From Carettochelys insculpta (lineage: Eukaryota; Chordata; Testudines; Carettochelyidae), in the NCBI RefSeq assembly GCF_033958435.1, contig NC_134145.1, forward strand, positions 40,017,501-40,081,500: a stretch of 64,000 bases of DNA, given 5' to 3'. A program made the translations under genes and the position numbers. Shown piece by piece: positions 34,140 through 44,380 of the stretch. Every line of letters begins with the position of its first letter. Position 1 is the first letter of the stretch. The notes under the pieces were generated by a model. That model was not told the DNA's origin. It saw only the letters and a program-made list of their open reading frames with translations, and did no database searches.

Positions 34140-35485
34140 CCAGGTCATTTGTGAGAATGGAGAGATGTAATAAGTGGTGGTTCCCAGGGGTCTGTACTGG
34201 GACCAGCACTGTTATATATCCATATATGTGTATGTAAATGTTTTGGAAACAGTGAAGTCAGAGAATGAGTAGATGATTCAAAACTGCTCAAGATAGTTAA
34301 GTCAAAGCAGTTGTGAAGAGTTCAGATGGATCTCACAAAATTGGGTGATTGGGTAACACAATAGGAGATGAAACTGAATGTTGACAAATACAAAGTAATG
34401 CACATTGGAAAACATCATCCCGACTATACACACAAAATGAGGTGGTCTAAATTCACTGTTAGCTTTCAAGAAAGAGATTTTGGTGTCATACTTCTCTGAA
34501 AACAGCTACTCAACATGCAACAGCAGCAAGAAAAGCTAAAAGAGTGTTAGGAACTGGATAGATAATAAGACAGGAATGAACATAAGGATTCTAAGGGCTT
34601 GTCTACACTGCCATTTTACTGAGCTGTGATTGTCTTGCTCAGAAGTGTGAAAAAAATCCCACCCCTGAGCGCAGCAAGCACTGCAAAGCACCAATGTAAG
34701 CAGGCTCTTCGCACTGCTAGCTTACTCCCCTCATGGAGGTGGTTTACGTATAACGCAGGGAGAGCTGTCTGTCAGTGCTGGTACCATGGCTTCACTGCCA
34801 CATTAAAGCAGTCCTGAGACAGCTTTAAACATAGCAGTGTAGACAAAGCCTTTATAAATTCATGGTACACCCCCCATCTTAAACACTGCATACAGATGTC
34901 ATCACCCCAAAAAAATAGAAAAGGTCAACAAAACTGGGTATGAAACAGTTTCCCTATGAGAAGAGAGTAAAATGACCAGGAATTTTCATCTTGGAAAAGA
35001 GACAACTTGGCAGGGAGGGGAGAGAGAAAAAAATGCTAGAGATCTATAAAATCTTAACTAATGTGGGGAAAGTGAATCTGGAAATGTTATTTATGCTTTC
35101 ACTTAACATAAACACCAGAAGTCATTCAATGAAGTTAATAGATATCAGGTTTAAAACAAACAAAAGGAAGTACTTCTTCATGTTTGTGGTCCTCATAGCC
35201 AAGGGATGTTGTGAAGGTCAAAATAATAACAGGGTATACAAAAACCCTAGGTAAGTGCAGAGAGGTCCATCAATGGCATTAGCCCAGGTGATCGGGAATG
35301 CGACGCCATGGTCTCCATTTGCCAAAGCTGAAAGTGGATAACGGTGATGATGGATCACTCAATGATTGTCTGTTCTATTAATTCCTTCTAAATTACCTGG
35401 CACTGCCTATTGTCAGAAGACAGGATACAGCGTTAGATGGACCATTGGTATGATCCATTATGGCTGTTCTTATGCTCTTATTTTT
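34140..35485 (+). mobile_element. Old CR1/L3-like LINE 3' half
   Basis: Degenerate LINE sequence. The order is GGTGGTTCCCAGGGGTCTGT (the SQGSVL-type RT motif), GAAACTGAATGTTGACAAAT, ACAAAAGGAAGTACTTCTTC, and a 3' end reading TAGATGGACCATTGGTATGA ... GTTCTTATGCTCTTA. That end resembles a common sauropsid CR1-group 3' terminus. No frame is open for long. A MITE interrupts it at 34596-34850, so the LINE is older than the MITE. Confidence 0.6.
34596..34850. mobile_element. MITE inserted in the old LINE
   Basis: The ends are GGCTTGTCTACACTGCC and, reversed, GGCTTTGTCTACACTGC. LINE sequence continues on both sides. The target duplication is not clear because the LINE is too diverged to reconstruct the site. 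Confidence 0.75.
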
Positions 35486-37944
35486 AGGAGAAACATTTGC
35501 TATGACCATAAACTCAGAAGCTGGCACAAGACCATCTCAGGGCACTCTCCCTGCCCCCCTCCCCCCAACACACACACACTTCAAAAACTATTTGGCTTTT
35601 GTAAACCTTGTGGTATAAAAACAAATCCTGTGGAAACATACTGGACTTTGGGTGCCCAAAGTCCGTGATAATCTCAGATTTGCTAGTTTAGGCTCTGACT
35701 CCCTGAGGTGCTGGATGCCTTCTGAGGGTTTGAATTTATTGTGAGCTGAGAGCATTCAATAAAAGTAGAGAGCACTTAGCACTTTAGAGCAGATGTTTAT
35801 CAGCTCTCAGGATTAACCCCTTAACAAACTTGTGCAGATGCGTGTGGAGGCGAAGTCGGGGATATAAACAAATGACTGATACCAAATACAAAATTCAGTA
35901 CATGGGTAATGCTGAAGGTACCATTCTTGCTGCTGGATCTGCTAACATGGTCTCTTGTGCTTTGCAAAAGCTTACTGAACTTCTTGAGACTCTCCACAGA
36001 CACAGGGCTTCATGGTAGCAGTATCTGATTGAGGACTCAGGTCCTCAGGTTGCTTGTGAACTTTTACTGCCTATGTAACAGTATAACTGCAAAGATTACA
36101 AACTTTGTAAAGTAACTTTTTTCATTTTGTGACAAAAGTCGTAAGGGTAGTTATTTAGCTGGTAAGGATTGTCACTTCCACTGAAGTCAAAGTCAATAAA
36201 TCTCTGACCATTAACACTAGTTAAGGATCTGCTTCATATCTTCTTAAGAAGTAAGTGATGTTGCTTTCTTCAGATGCTCCCTTCTATGCCTTCTGCAGAT
36301 GGGGAACCTTTTTATGCTCCTCTCTTCTGTCCTTGCTCCTTACTGGTTTAAATTCATTAATCTTTCATTTCCATTCTTCTGAGTTGGTATCAAAACTCCC
36401 ATGCATCCCCTTGAAGTCAACTCACTAACTGTATTTCTCACTTTGATTTTCTGTGTCTTCTTTTTCCCAGTGCTCTTCCTGGACATGTCTCATCTTGTAT
36501 TTCAAATGGGCTTACTTTCTAAAGTTGCCCTTACAGCTTGCTTTGTTTCTTTTCTTAGTCATCATCCAACTCTTTAAAGTCAGACAATGACCTTGAATAT
36601 GCAACATCTCTCAAGGCTTACCTACTATTCTTGCTTCTCTTGGGTCTCTTTTTTGCCATTAGCTTTTTCATTTTCTGTAGAGATTCCCAATGTGCTTTCC
36701 CCCTACTACTGCCAATCAATTGTGCTGCTGTGCATTGACAGTCATTATTTGCTTGCTTCACAACCTGTTCTCTTGTCACAAACAGTTTAAGATTAAATTC
36801 AAGTTCAGCTTCTTCCTACCAGCTTTTAGAATCATAAAACAGACAGTGAATTTTTCCATTACAGCACCATGCTCTGCAATTAAAGCTTCAGAATGCAACA
36901 TATTTATTCATGATGCCACTGTGTGGTATCAATTTTCACAATGACTTCCACGTTCCAGTCAAGACTAACATACTTTTCTTGTACATTTCACCAAAGCTGT
37001 TCTATTCTTGGCATAAAACTGCACAAGCAATAGTTGATCATGTCTGTGCGTTCACAACACAGCTTCCCCACTCATTGTCGTTTGCCAAGCTACTCCCATA
37101 ATTGAACTTACAGTTACAGAGTCAAAAGTATGACTTTCACTGGGGCAATCTTCTTAGCTATTGTCTAGAATATAGTCACAAGTCCAATTATCTAAAGCAG
37201 CTGCACAGGGTAATCTTCATGCTGTGAAGGTTTCTGCACTATCTCCATGAAGACCAGCAAAGGACAGCAATGTGAGACGGGGTTTGTGCAACAGGAGCGG
37301 TGATGCACTATTTATGCTTATGCAGCACTGGTGCAACTGCCACAGAAAATCAATGGCAACTTCTTCAGCCTAGAAACTATTCTGTAGTTCTCCATGTTGG
37401 CATCTAATTAACAGATGAATTTGAACTCCATCTGATTCTCTTCCAAAATCTATGTGCATACAGCATAATTACTCCAAGTCAATTCAAATACAGTAGTCTT
37501 CAATCTATATTCATAACTATAGCCACCTACTTTAGATCATAAATTTATTATAAATGCAAGCCCAGATCAACGGGGAAAAGTGATTATGCTAAAATGTCAC
37601 CTTCTTACTCAAATACGCTGATTCTCTTGTGCAAGTCTCATCTGTTTTGTTTAGTGAGCAAAACAATAAGATTTTATCGCTTTTTTATTTTGTTAGCCTT
37701 GAAGAGCCTCAACAGTTATTATGAGAGAATATTTCTTCTCTCTCAAGGATGACAGATAGAATTGTAAACTGTGTGGCAAATACTTGGGTGGGATAAATCA
37801 GCACAGGTCTATTGAGGTCAGATGATTTACGCCTACTGCGTTACATCTGAGTTCAAATCTGAGAGCCAGTTCCACCTTTAGTTATACCTTTGCAACTCAG
37901 TTCCAGAGACCATGAGGGTACATTTTCACATGAAGTAAACAATG
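35486..37944. other. No feature recognised
   Basis: AT-rich unique-looking DNA; ORFs are short and without domains. A short CA/C-rich patch lies at about 35550-35580. Confidence 0.5.
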
Positions 37945-38240
37945 TTCTCAAGCTGACAGGGAGCCATGGCAGGAAGCTGATAGCAGGGATGCTGCCCAGC
38001 TGCACACTGGCTGCTCTTTGCTTCCAGAAGCACTGCTTTTAGCTGAGTTGAGAGTCATGACTGTGAGCCAACTAGCATGAGAACCCCCTTGGACCCTTCT
38101 GGGACCAGCTGAAGGGGTACCAGGAGTTCTGTCCCCGGGCACAAAACATGGGCCCCATCCTAGACCAGAACTGAGATCAAGGACCTCCTCAGCCTGTGGG
38201 CTGGCAAGGAAACTCTCTCCCTCCTTGGACTGATGCCACC
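37945..38240 (+). pseudogene. Harbinger Myb-like partner, N-terminal remnant (element D)
   Basis: Around 38147-38210 the plus strand reads MGPILDQ.EIKDLLSLWAGKET, matching GPSWTEAEIRDLLGLWGKEE of element C with a frame change or stop in the middle. The remaining Myb domain and the helical C-terminus are absent, and sequence passes directly to the 3' non-coding region. Convergent to the transposase, as in C and E. Confidence 0.6.
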
Positions 38241-38499
38241 CCACCTGTCCTGAGCCAACCCCACCCTCCCCCGCACAGTGTATAGTTCTTGCACATTGTA
38301 GACAGTTTTATTATCTCAATGTTTATTTTTCACATATTTTTCTATGGTAAAGTTTAAAAATTTCTTTGTTCACCACCCCAATGTCCCTCTTTATTGTGGA
38401 GGGGTGAGTAGGAAAAAGGAGGGGTCATGGTGAAGATGGGGTAGGCCTGCAGACCCAAGGGCCCTGGGGGGGGGATGTCCTGTGGAGAGTCATCAAGGG

Positions 38500-39980
38500 C
38501 CACAGGGGAAGATCTCCCTTAGGGCCTCCTAGATCCAGACCCCATCCCTATGGGTTTGGTGGACTGCAGCTGCTCCCAGCTGTTCATAGCTGCAGATGGC
38601 ATCCACCCCCCACCCTGGGAGGAAAGCCTTCCCCTTCCCCTCCATCAGGTAGAGCAGGGCACCAGACACCATCAAAACTTGGGGGACATTATGTTCTGAG
38701 GTAGGTGAGAAGGTCTAAAGCATGACTTGAGGTGACCAAAGGTTCACTTGACCTGCACCTGTGCCAAGCTGAGTTAGACATTAAACAGTTGCTGGCTTGG
38801 GTCCAGCTGTGCACTCTAGGGCTTCATAAGCCAGGGCATGAGGGAGTTGGCAGTGTCCCCCCACAATGAAAAGCAGCATGTGCACATCCCCAACGGTCAG
38901 CTCCTGGTGGCAGACATAGGTGCCTGCCTCCATCCTCCACAAGAGGTGGCATTGCGGAATGCTGGTGCATTGTGTGCCCAGCCCAACCTCCCAATATAAA
39001 CATTGATAAACTGTCTCCAGTGGCCAGCTAGGGCCGGCAACATGATGGATGCAGTTGAGGAATTTGGCCACACTGTGGTCCAGGGCACAGATGGGGAAGT
39101 GGGTCCTGACAGTAGCACCGAAGCACTTGGAGAACCCCTGGGCCAGCCATGAATGCACCTGTGTCTGCCAGATGAACAACCCTCTGCAGCAGGAGCATGG
39201 TGATGGCTGCCATGACTTGCAAGGAGACCAAACACACAGATTGGGGACTGAGAATCAGGGGTCCTGCGCCCCCGGGGGCTCCTCTGCCCCCTCCTTCCGC
39301 TGGCAGCAGGTCTATGTAAGGCTGGGATGGCTTATTCTCCCAGGCATGGAGCTTCCCCACCTCCACCCTTCTCACACCTGACCACACTTCCTGAGGGTCC
39401 CCATGGGGTGGGACACCCTCTCCTCTATTCAGGGCCTTCAGCTTGATAGTTCTTTACCCTCATGAGGATGGCCCTGAAAGTGTATTTTTCTGTGCCGAAC
39501 TGGTTCCCGATGGAGTGGTAGCTGTCACAGGTGGCGAACTTCCATAGAATGATGGAGATGCACTTCTCCAGGTGGGTGGCAAGCCACAGCCAGGTGTCCT
39601 GTCTCTGGAGGGCAGGAGCTAGCCAGGCGCTGAGCTCCAGAAAGGTGATCTGCCACATTTGGAAGTTCTGGCACCACTGCTGGTCTTTCCACTGTCCCAT
39701 GACAAGATGATTCCACCCTTCTGAACTGGTACTGTACCTCCAGACCCTCCTGGTCACCCGAGAAGGGTGAGTACAAGTAGGCCCACATGGCAGCCATGGC
39801 ATGCTTCTTGGAACTGGTGCCAGGCTCGCCTCCCTTCCCCCAGCAGAGAAAAAGGAGGATGGGCATGATGAGGTGCAGCAGAAGGTGAAGCACCTGTTTG
39901 TGGGGCCAGCACAAGCCCTGTGGCTGCTCTGGCACCATGGCTAACTGGAAATTGCAAAGTCTCTCTCAGAAAGCATATGA
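38500..39980 (-). pseudogene. PIF/Harbinger transposase pseudogene (element D)
   Basis: Exon 1 (about 39800-39459, minus) reads GWNHLVMGQWKDQQWCQNFQ, MWQITFLELSAWLAPALQRQ and WKFATCDSYHSIGNQFGTEK. A weak donor (ATGAG/GGTAAAG) precedes an intron, and exon 2 resumes near 39216 (MAAITMLLLQRVVHLADTGA). Further parts, in shifting frames, are ALDHSVAKFLNCIHHVAG, FINVYIGRLGWAHNAPAFRN and AGTYVCHQELTVGDV; the tail is near 38560-38700. The LDGTH aspartate region is disrupted. Upstream (40023-39800) lies a leader with no clear N-terminus. Confidence 0.8.
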
Positions 39981-40326
39981 GCCCTGCTGTAGCAGCTGTG
40001 CTGTCCCTCAACAAGGTAGGCAAACCTCAGCATGCGTAGGATATGTGTGTCGGGGTGTGGGGGGCAGCTTTAGGGCTTGCCTTGCCAGGGCTCCCAGAAG
40101 GGCTTGCCAGCCATGCGACCCTGTCTGAAGTGTCTGTTCTGTTGAGAGCAGGTGGACAGTCTCGCTACAATCTGTTGACAGAATGGCTCAAAATAACAAT
40201 CCGCTTTCGTGCGTGGCCGTGATTGGTCAACAGAAGTTTTGTTGGAAGAGCTCTTCCAGCAGTAACTTCTGTCAACAGATCACTCGAGTGTAGACAAAGC
40301 CAAAAAATTGGGGTCACTAAATTAAT

Positions 40327-41403
40327 CATAGAATTCTAGGGCTGGAAGGGACCTCTGGAAGTCATCTAGTCCAGCCCCCTGGCTAAAGCAGGATCAACCC
40401 CATCTAAATCATCCCAGCCATGACTATGTCAAGCCAGGGCTTAAAAAACTCAAGGGATGGAGATTCCACCACTTCTCTTGGTAACACATTCCAGTCCTTT
40501 ACAACCCTCCTGGTGAAATAGATATTCCTAATATCCAACCTACAACCTACACCTCTCCCTCTTTCACTTCAGACCATTACCCCTTGTTCGGTCTTCTGTT
40601 ACCATTGAGAACAGTCTCTCTCTATCTAGAGGCAGCTATCAAATCACCTCTCATTCTTTTCTACTGCAAGCGAAATAAGCCCAGATCTCTCAGCCTCTCC
40701 TCACAGGTCATGTGCTCCAGACTCCTAATCTTTTTCGTTACCCTCCACTGAGCCGTCTCCAATGTGTCCACAGCCTTTCTACACTGGGGGGGCAATACTC
40801 CAGATGGGGCCTCACCAGAGCCGAGTAGAGGGGAATAATAACTTCTCTAGGTCTGCTGAAAAAGCTTCTCCTAATGCACTCCAAAATGCCATTAGCCTTC
40901 TTGGCTACAAGGGCACATTGTTGACTGACATCCAGCCTCTCATCCACAGTAATCCCCAGGTCCTTTCCTGCTGCATTGCACTTAGTCAGTCAGCCCCCAG
41001 CCTGTAACAGTGCTTGGGATTCTTCTGTCCCAAGTGTAGGACTCTGCACTTCTCCTTGTTGAACCTCCTTAAATTTCTTTGGCCCAATCCTCCAATTTGT
41101 CTAGGTCACTCTGGACCCTATCACTACCCTCCAATGTATCTACCTTACCCCCTTGTGTCATCTGCAAATTTGCTGAGGGTGCAGTCCATCCCCTCATCCA
41201 GGTTATTAATAAAGATCTTGAAAATTACTGGCCCTAGAACAGATCATTTGGGCACTCCAGTTGAAAATGACCGCCAACCAGACACTGAGCCATTGACCCT
41301 TATCCATTGGGCTGATCTGTAAAGCCAGTTTTCTATTGATCTTACAGTCATGTATCTAATCCATACTTCCTTAACTTATGGGCAAGAATATTGTGGGAGA
41401 CTG
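40327..41403 (-). mobile_element. CR1 retrotransposon, 5'-truncated
   Basis: The 3' end lies at about 40327 (plus strand TCATAGAATTCTAGGGCTGG, AGTCCAGCCCCCTGGCTAAA, the typical reversed CR1 end). Minus-strand coding pieces include [20 protein letters not shown] and [18 protein letters not shown] (40947-40738); the FADD region is near 41170. The copy is 5'-truncated at an A-rich junction about 41403 with the next MITE, and has stops and frame changes. Confidence 0.85.
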
Positions 41404-42559
41404 TATTAAAAAAAAAAAACGGGCTTTTGCCAGAAAGAAATGTGGAGAATCTACACGGCAAATGCACTTTGTCGACAGTTTGTCAACAAACCACAGCACA
41501 TCCGCTGACAACATTATATCTCTCTCTGTTCAGGTATAATGCCTTTCTTGACAGTATCCTGTCAACAAAACAGCTGTGTAGATGCTCCAGGGCTCTTTTG
41601 TCAACAGACAGGGCTTCCAGTTCACCAGACAGCTCTGTTTGCAGAGCTTCTGGTCAGCCATTCTATCGAAAGAAGGCTGGGTAGTCTGGCTGCTCTTTGT
41701 AGACAAAGTGGATTGCTCTTTCGATCTGCTTGTAGGAAGTACAGGCCCAGTATGAGGCCTTAGGCCTGAACCAAAGTAAAGGTCAAGACTTTGCTAACAG
41801 AAAGCAAAGCACAGCTGTGAGCTAAAGGAATGCATTACTCACAGAGGCTGGCAAGAAGAGGTTTGCTGGTGCATAAACATATCTACCCAGCATATTGAAG
41901 TAGGTACATGGTACCAGAACTCCCTACCCTGGAACATTGCACAGATAAGAAAGAATAGGCCAATCTATCCCAATGACAGGGGCAAAAGGGTAATATGATG
42001 GATAGAGTTGTTTTGTTCAAACCAACATGTACAAAGGGGGAGGCGGCACCTAACTACATAGAAGGGTTGTACCTCAATACGTCAGGAGTGATGTGTAAGT
42101 TGTTTGTACCTGTGTATAAGAATGTAATCCTGGGATGTGGTCTGGGTCCGGCCGAGGGGGCAGTGGAAAGTCCCACCACTGACTGAGCCGAGTCCATTGA
42201 CCGTGGGTGCATATTTGTAGTATGCCCTGACTTAGACTGAGGAGTCTACAGGGAACTACTATTGTGTCCAATACGGCAATAAACCTGGCTGACGTACCTT
42301 CGCACCTTACTAGACTCTGTGGTCATTGGGGGTTCTCCTCAGGTCTGCTGTGTCAGCAATCTGCAGAGCTGGGGCAGCACACAGAGGGAACACATGCACG
42401 CAGCCAAGTGATACATTGGAGAGAGCAGAGCACCACACTGGTTGCAACTCTGATGACACTGCTTTTATGTGTAGAAGTGATCTGTTGACAGAAGTTTTTC
42501 TGGGAAATCCCTTCCGAAGGTAACTTCTGTTGACGGAGGCTTCTCTTGTAGACATGGCC
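41404..42559 (-). mobile_element. TGTTGACAG MITE split by a solo LTR
   Basis: Without the LTR (41731-42458) the two parts join into sequence that follows, in reverse, the MITE at 61184-61618. The left part runs from GGGCTTTTGCCAGAAAG to TTTCGATCTGCT and the right part from CTGCTTTTATGTGTAGAAG to the terminus (reversed TGGCCATGTCTACAAGAGAA). The left terminus is lost at the CR1 junction. Confidence 0.8.
41731..42458 (+). mobile_element. Solo LTR, 728 bp, CTGCT target duplication
   Basis: The block starts TGTAGGAAGTACAGG and ends CTCTGATGACA (TG...CA). CTGCT precedes it at 41726-41730 and follows it at 42459-42463, a perfect 5-bp duplication. AATAAA at 42278-42283 fits the U3-R-U5 layout, leaving about 150 bp of downstream R/U5. 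No internal retroviral region is present, so the provirus was probably reduced by LTR-LTR recombination. It lies in the same orientation as the plus strand. The family is not named here. Confidence 0.85.
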
Positions 42560-43454
42560 ATGCTGTCCTACAAAACTCAGAAGAGGAAATACATAGGATC
42601 CTTTAAAGAGATTGAGCAAATTACCCTCCCCTTATGCATTTAAGGTGTTCAAGCAGACGCAGTGGCTCCCAGAGGCAAGATGCTGCCCACGGCTTGCCAG
42701 CAGTGGTTCATCTCCATGCTGCCCCTTACAAAAGGCTCTGTTTAACAGACACAGTTCAATGTTCAATAGCAAGGTAATCTCTGAGAGTATTGCATTGTTA
42801 ACATGTGAAGAAATGTAGTTCTCAGCTCTGAATATAATGGGCACCATTGTGAAGAAAATAAATTTAATTTTCCACCAACAAAGAAAGTTATTCCCCCTTC
42901 CCCTCCACCCCCGAATCTTCTTTTTCCATAGGTACTTTGCATAATTATTAGCGCTTTAGTTCTGCTACTCTGAACACATAGGTCTGTATGCGAAGTGGTG
43001 AAATTACTTTCACTTAATTTAGAGCAGCTGTTGACCTGACACAGGTAGAGAGAGAAGCTAGAAAAGAAGAGTTTCTGAGAAAGAAACAAAGTCATAGGAA
43101 ACATTTCAGAAATATTAATGTCACGAGAAAAATAAGTGTAAAAACATGCATTAAAATTACACCATCTGACCTCACTTAACTTCTACTACTTCCATATTCT
43201 CTACTTCCTGCTTTCTTAAAAGCAAATGAATTGTTTGCTGTGCTTTACCTGGGAGAAAATTGTTTGTTATTAACAGGAAGAAAATAAGCATTTTGCTGAA
43301 AACGAGGCTTTTTTGAGTTCTGGTTCCTTAGATGGTTTTAAAACACATCATATGGGTTAGATCAGTAGGGTGAGCATGCAGGATATGTACATATGATTTA
43401 TGAACAGCAATCATATCTATTTTATCCTAAACCTGGCATACTATTTGAATTTAT
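42560..43454. other. No feature recognised
   Basis: AT-rich DNA between the split MITE and the Penelope-like element. Confidence 0.5.
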
Positions 43455-44380
43455 AGTAATGGAGAGAAAGCTGTGCTAGTCTATATACTACCAAAACAAA
43501 AAAGCAGTCAAGTAGCACTTTAAAGACTAACAAAATAATTTATTAGGTGTCGAGCCTTAGTGGGACAGACCCACTTCTTCAGACCATAGCCAGACCAGAA
43601 CAGACTCAATATTTAAGGCACAGAGAACCAAAAATAGTAATCAAGGTGGACAAATCAGACAAAAAATTCTCAAGGTGAGCAAATCAGAGCATAGAGGGAC
43701 AGAAGGGGGAGGGGGGGGGTCAAGAATTAGATTAAGCCAAGTATGCAAACAAGCCGCTATAATGACAGCATATATGATGTTAGTTGAGGAACATGAGAAG
43801 TGTTCCTCATGTTCCTCAACATCATATACGCTATCATGTGCCAACAATGCCCAGATGCTTTGTATATTGGACAGACTTCAGACTTTCTTAGACAAAGAGT
43901 TAATGGGCGCAAAACAGACATGAAAACACTCCTGATCCACAAACCCGTCAGCCAGCATATTAATCAAGTGGGCCATTCTGTTAATGACTTAAGAGTTTGT
44001 GTCTTACTGAAGAGGAATTTTCACAACACTCTTGAAAGAGAGGTTGCTGAACTTTCTTTTATATTCAAATTCGACACATTAACATGTGGTTTGAACCAGG
44101 ATGTGACTTTTCTGGGTCATTATAGGGGCTCATTTGCAAACTTGGCTTAATCTAATTCTTGACCCTTCCCCCCCTCCCGCCCCTCTACTCTCTGACTTGC
44201 TCACCTTGAGAATTTTTTTTTCTGATTTGTCCACCTTGATTACTATTTTTGGTTCTCTGTGCCTTAAATATTGAGTCTGTTCTGGTCTGGCTATGGTCTG
44301 AAGAAGTGGGTCTGTCCCACGAAAGCTCACCTAATAAAGTATTTTGTTAGTCTTTAAAGTGCTACTTGACTGCTTTTTTA
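43455..44380. mobile_element. Penelope-like element, head-to-head inverted copies
   Basis: The right arm (43801-44380, plus) carries the GIY-YIG segment and a 3' end reading AGAAGTGGGTCTGTCCCACG ... AAGTGCTACTTGACTGC. The left arm (43455-43800, minus) is a reverse copy of the same 3' end. The arms meet at AACATGAGAAG/TGTTCCTCATGTTCC. The left arm lacks about 300 bp present in the right arm: after CATATATGATGTTAG...CTGTCAT (reversed) it skips the coding part and resumes at the CATACTTGGCTTAATC block. Such inverted, 5'-truncated arrangements are known for Penelope-like elements. Confidence 0.85.
43800..44150 (+). pseudogene. Penelope-like element C-terminal GIY-YIG endonuclease fragment
   Basis: The open frame reads IIYAIMCQQCPDALYIGQTS (the CxxC plus YIG core; YIG codons at 43863-43871), LRQRVNGRKTDMKTLL, PVSQHINQVGHSVNDLRVCV and LEREVAELSFIFKFDTLTCG. 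In Penelope-like elements the GIY-YIG domain nicks target DNA for reverse transcription. The usual histidine after LRxRxNGH is Arg here. The reverse transcriptase domain is absent upstream, so this is a 5'-truncated pseudogene although the frame is open for 116 codons. Confidence 0.85.

Larger units (their letters stand above)
37945..40301 (-). mobile_element. Two-gene Harbinger element D, internally reduced
   Basis: Transposase remains are on minus (about 39980-38500) and a partner-gene start on plus (about 37945-38240), with a poly(A)-rich junction at 38280-38345. The right terminus, reversed GGCTTTGTCTACACTCGAGT, ends at 40301. The adjoining 180 bp (GATCTGTTGACAGAAGTTAC, AACAAAACTTCTGTTGACCA) matches the MITEs at 31796, 41404 and 61184. 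The left terminus was not found. The partner lacks its C-terminal part. Confidence 0.8.

Noticed and set aside
34596..34850. hAT element with an 8-bp duplication
   Set aside because: The 8-bp flanks do not match, and the ends resemble the GTCTACAC-type MITEs in the window. Left as an unclassified MITE.
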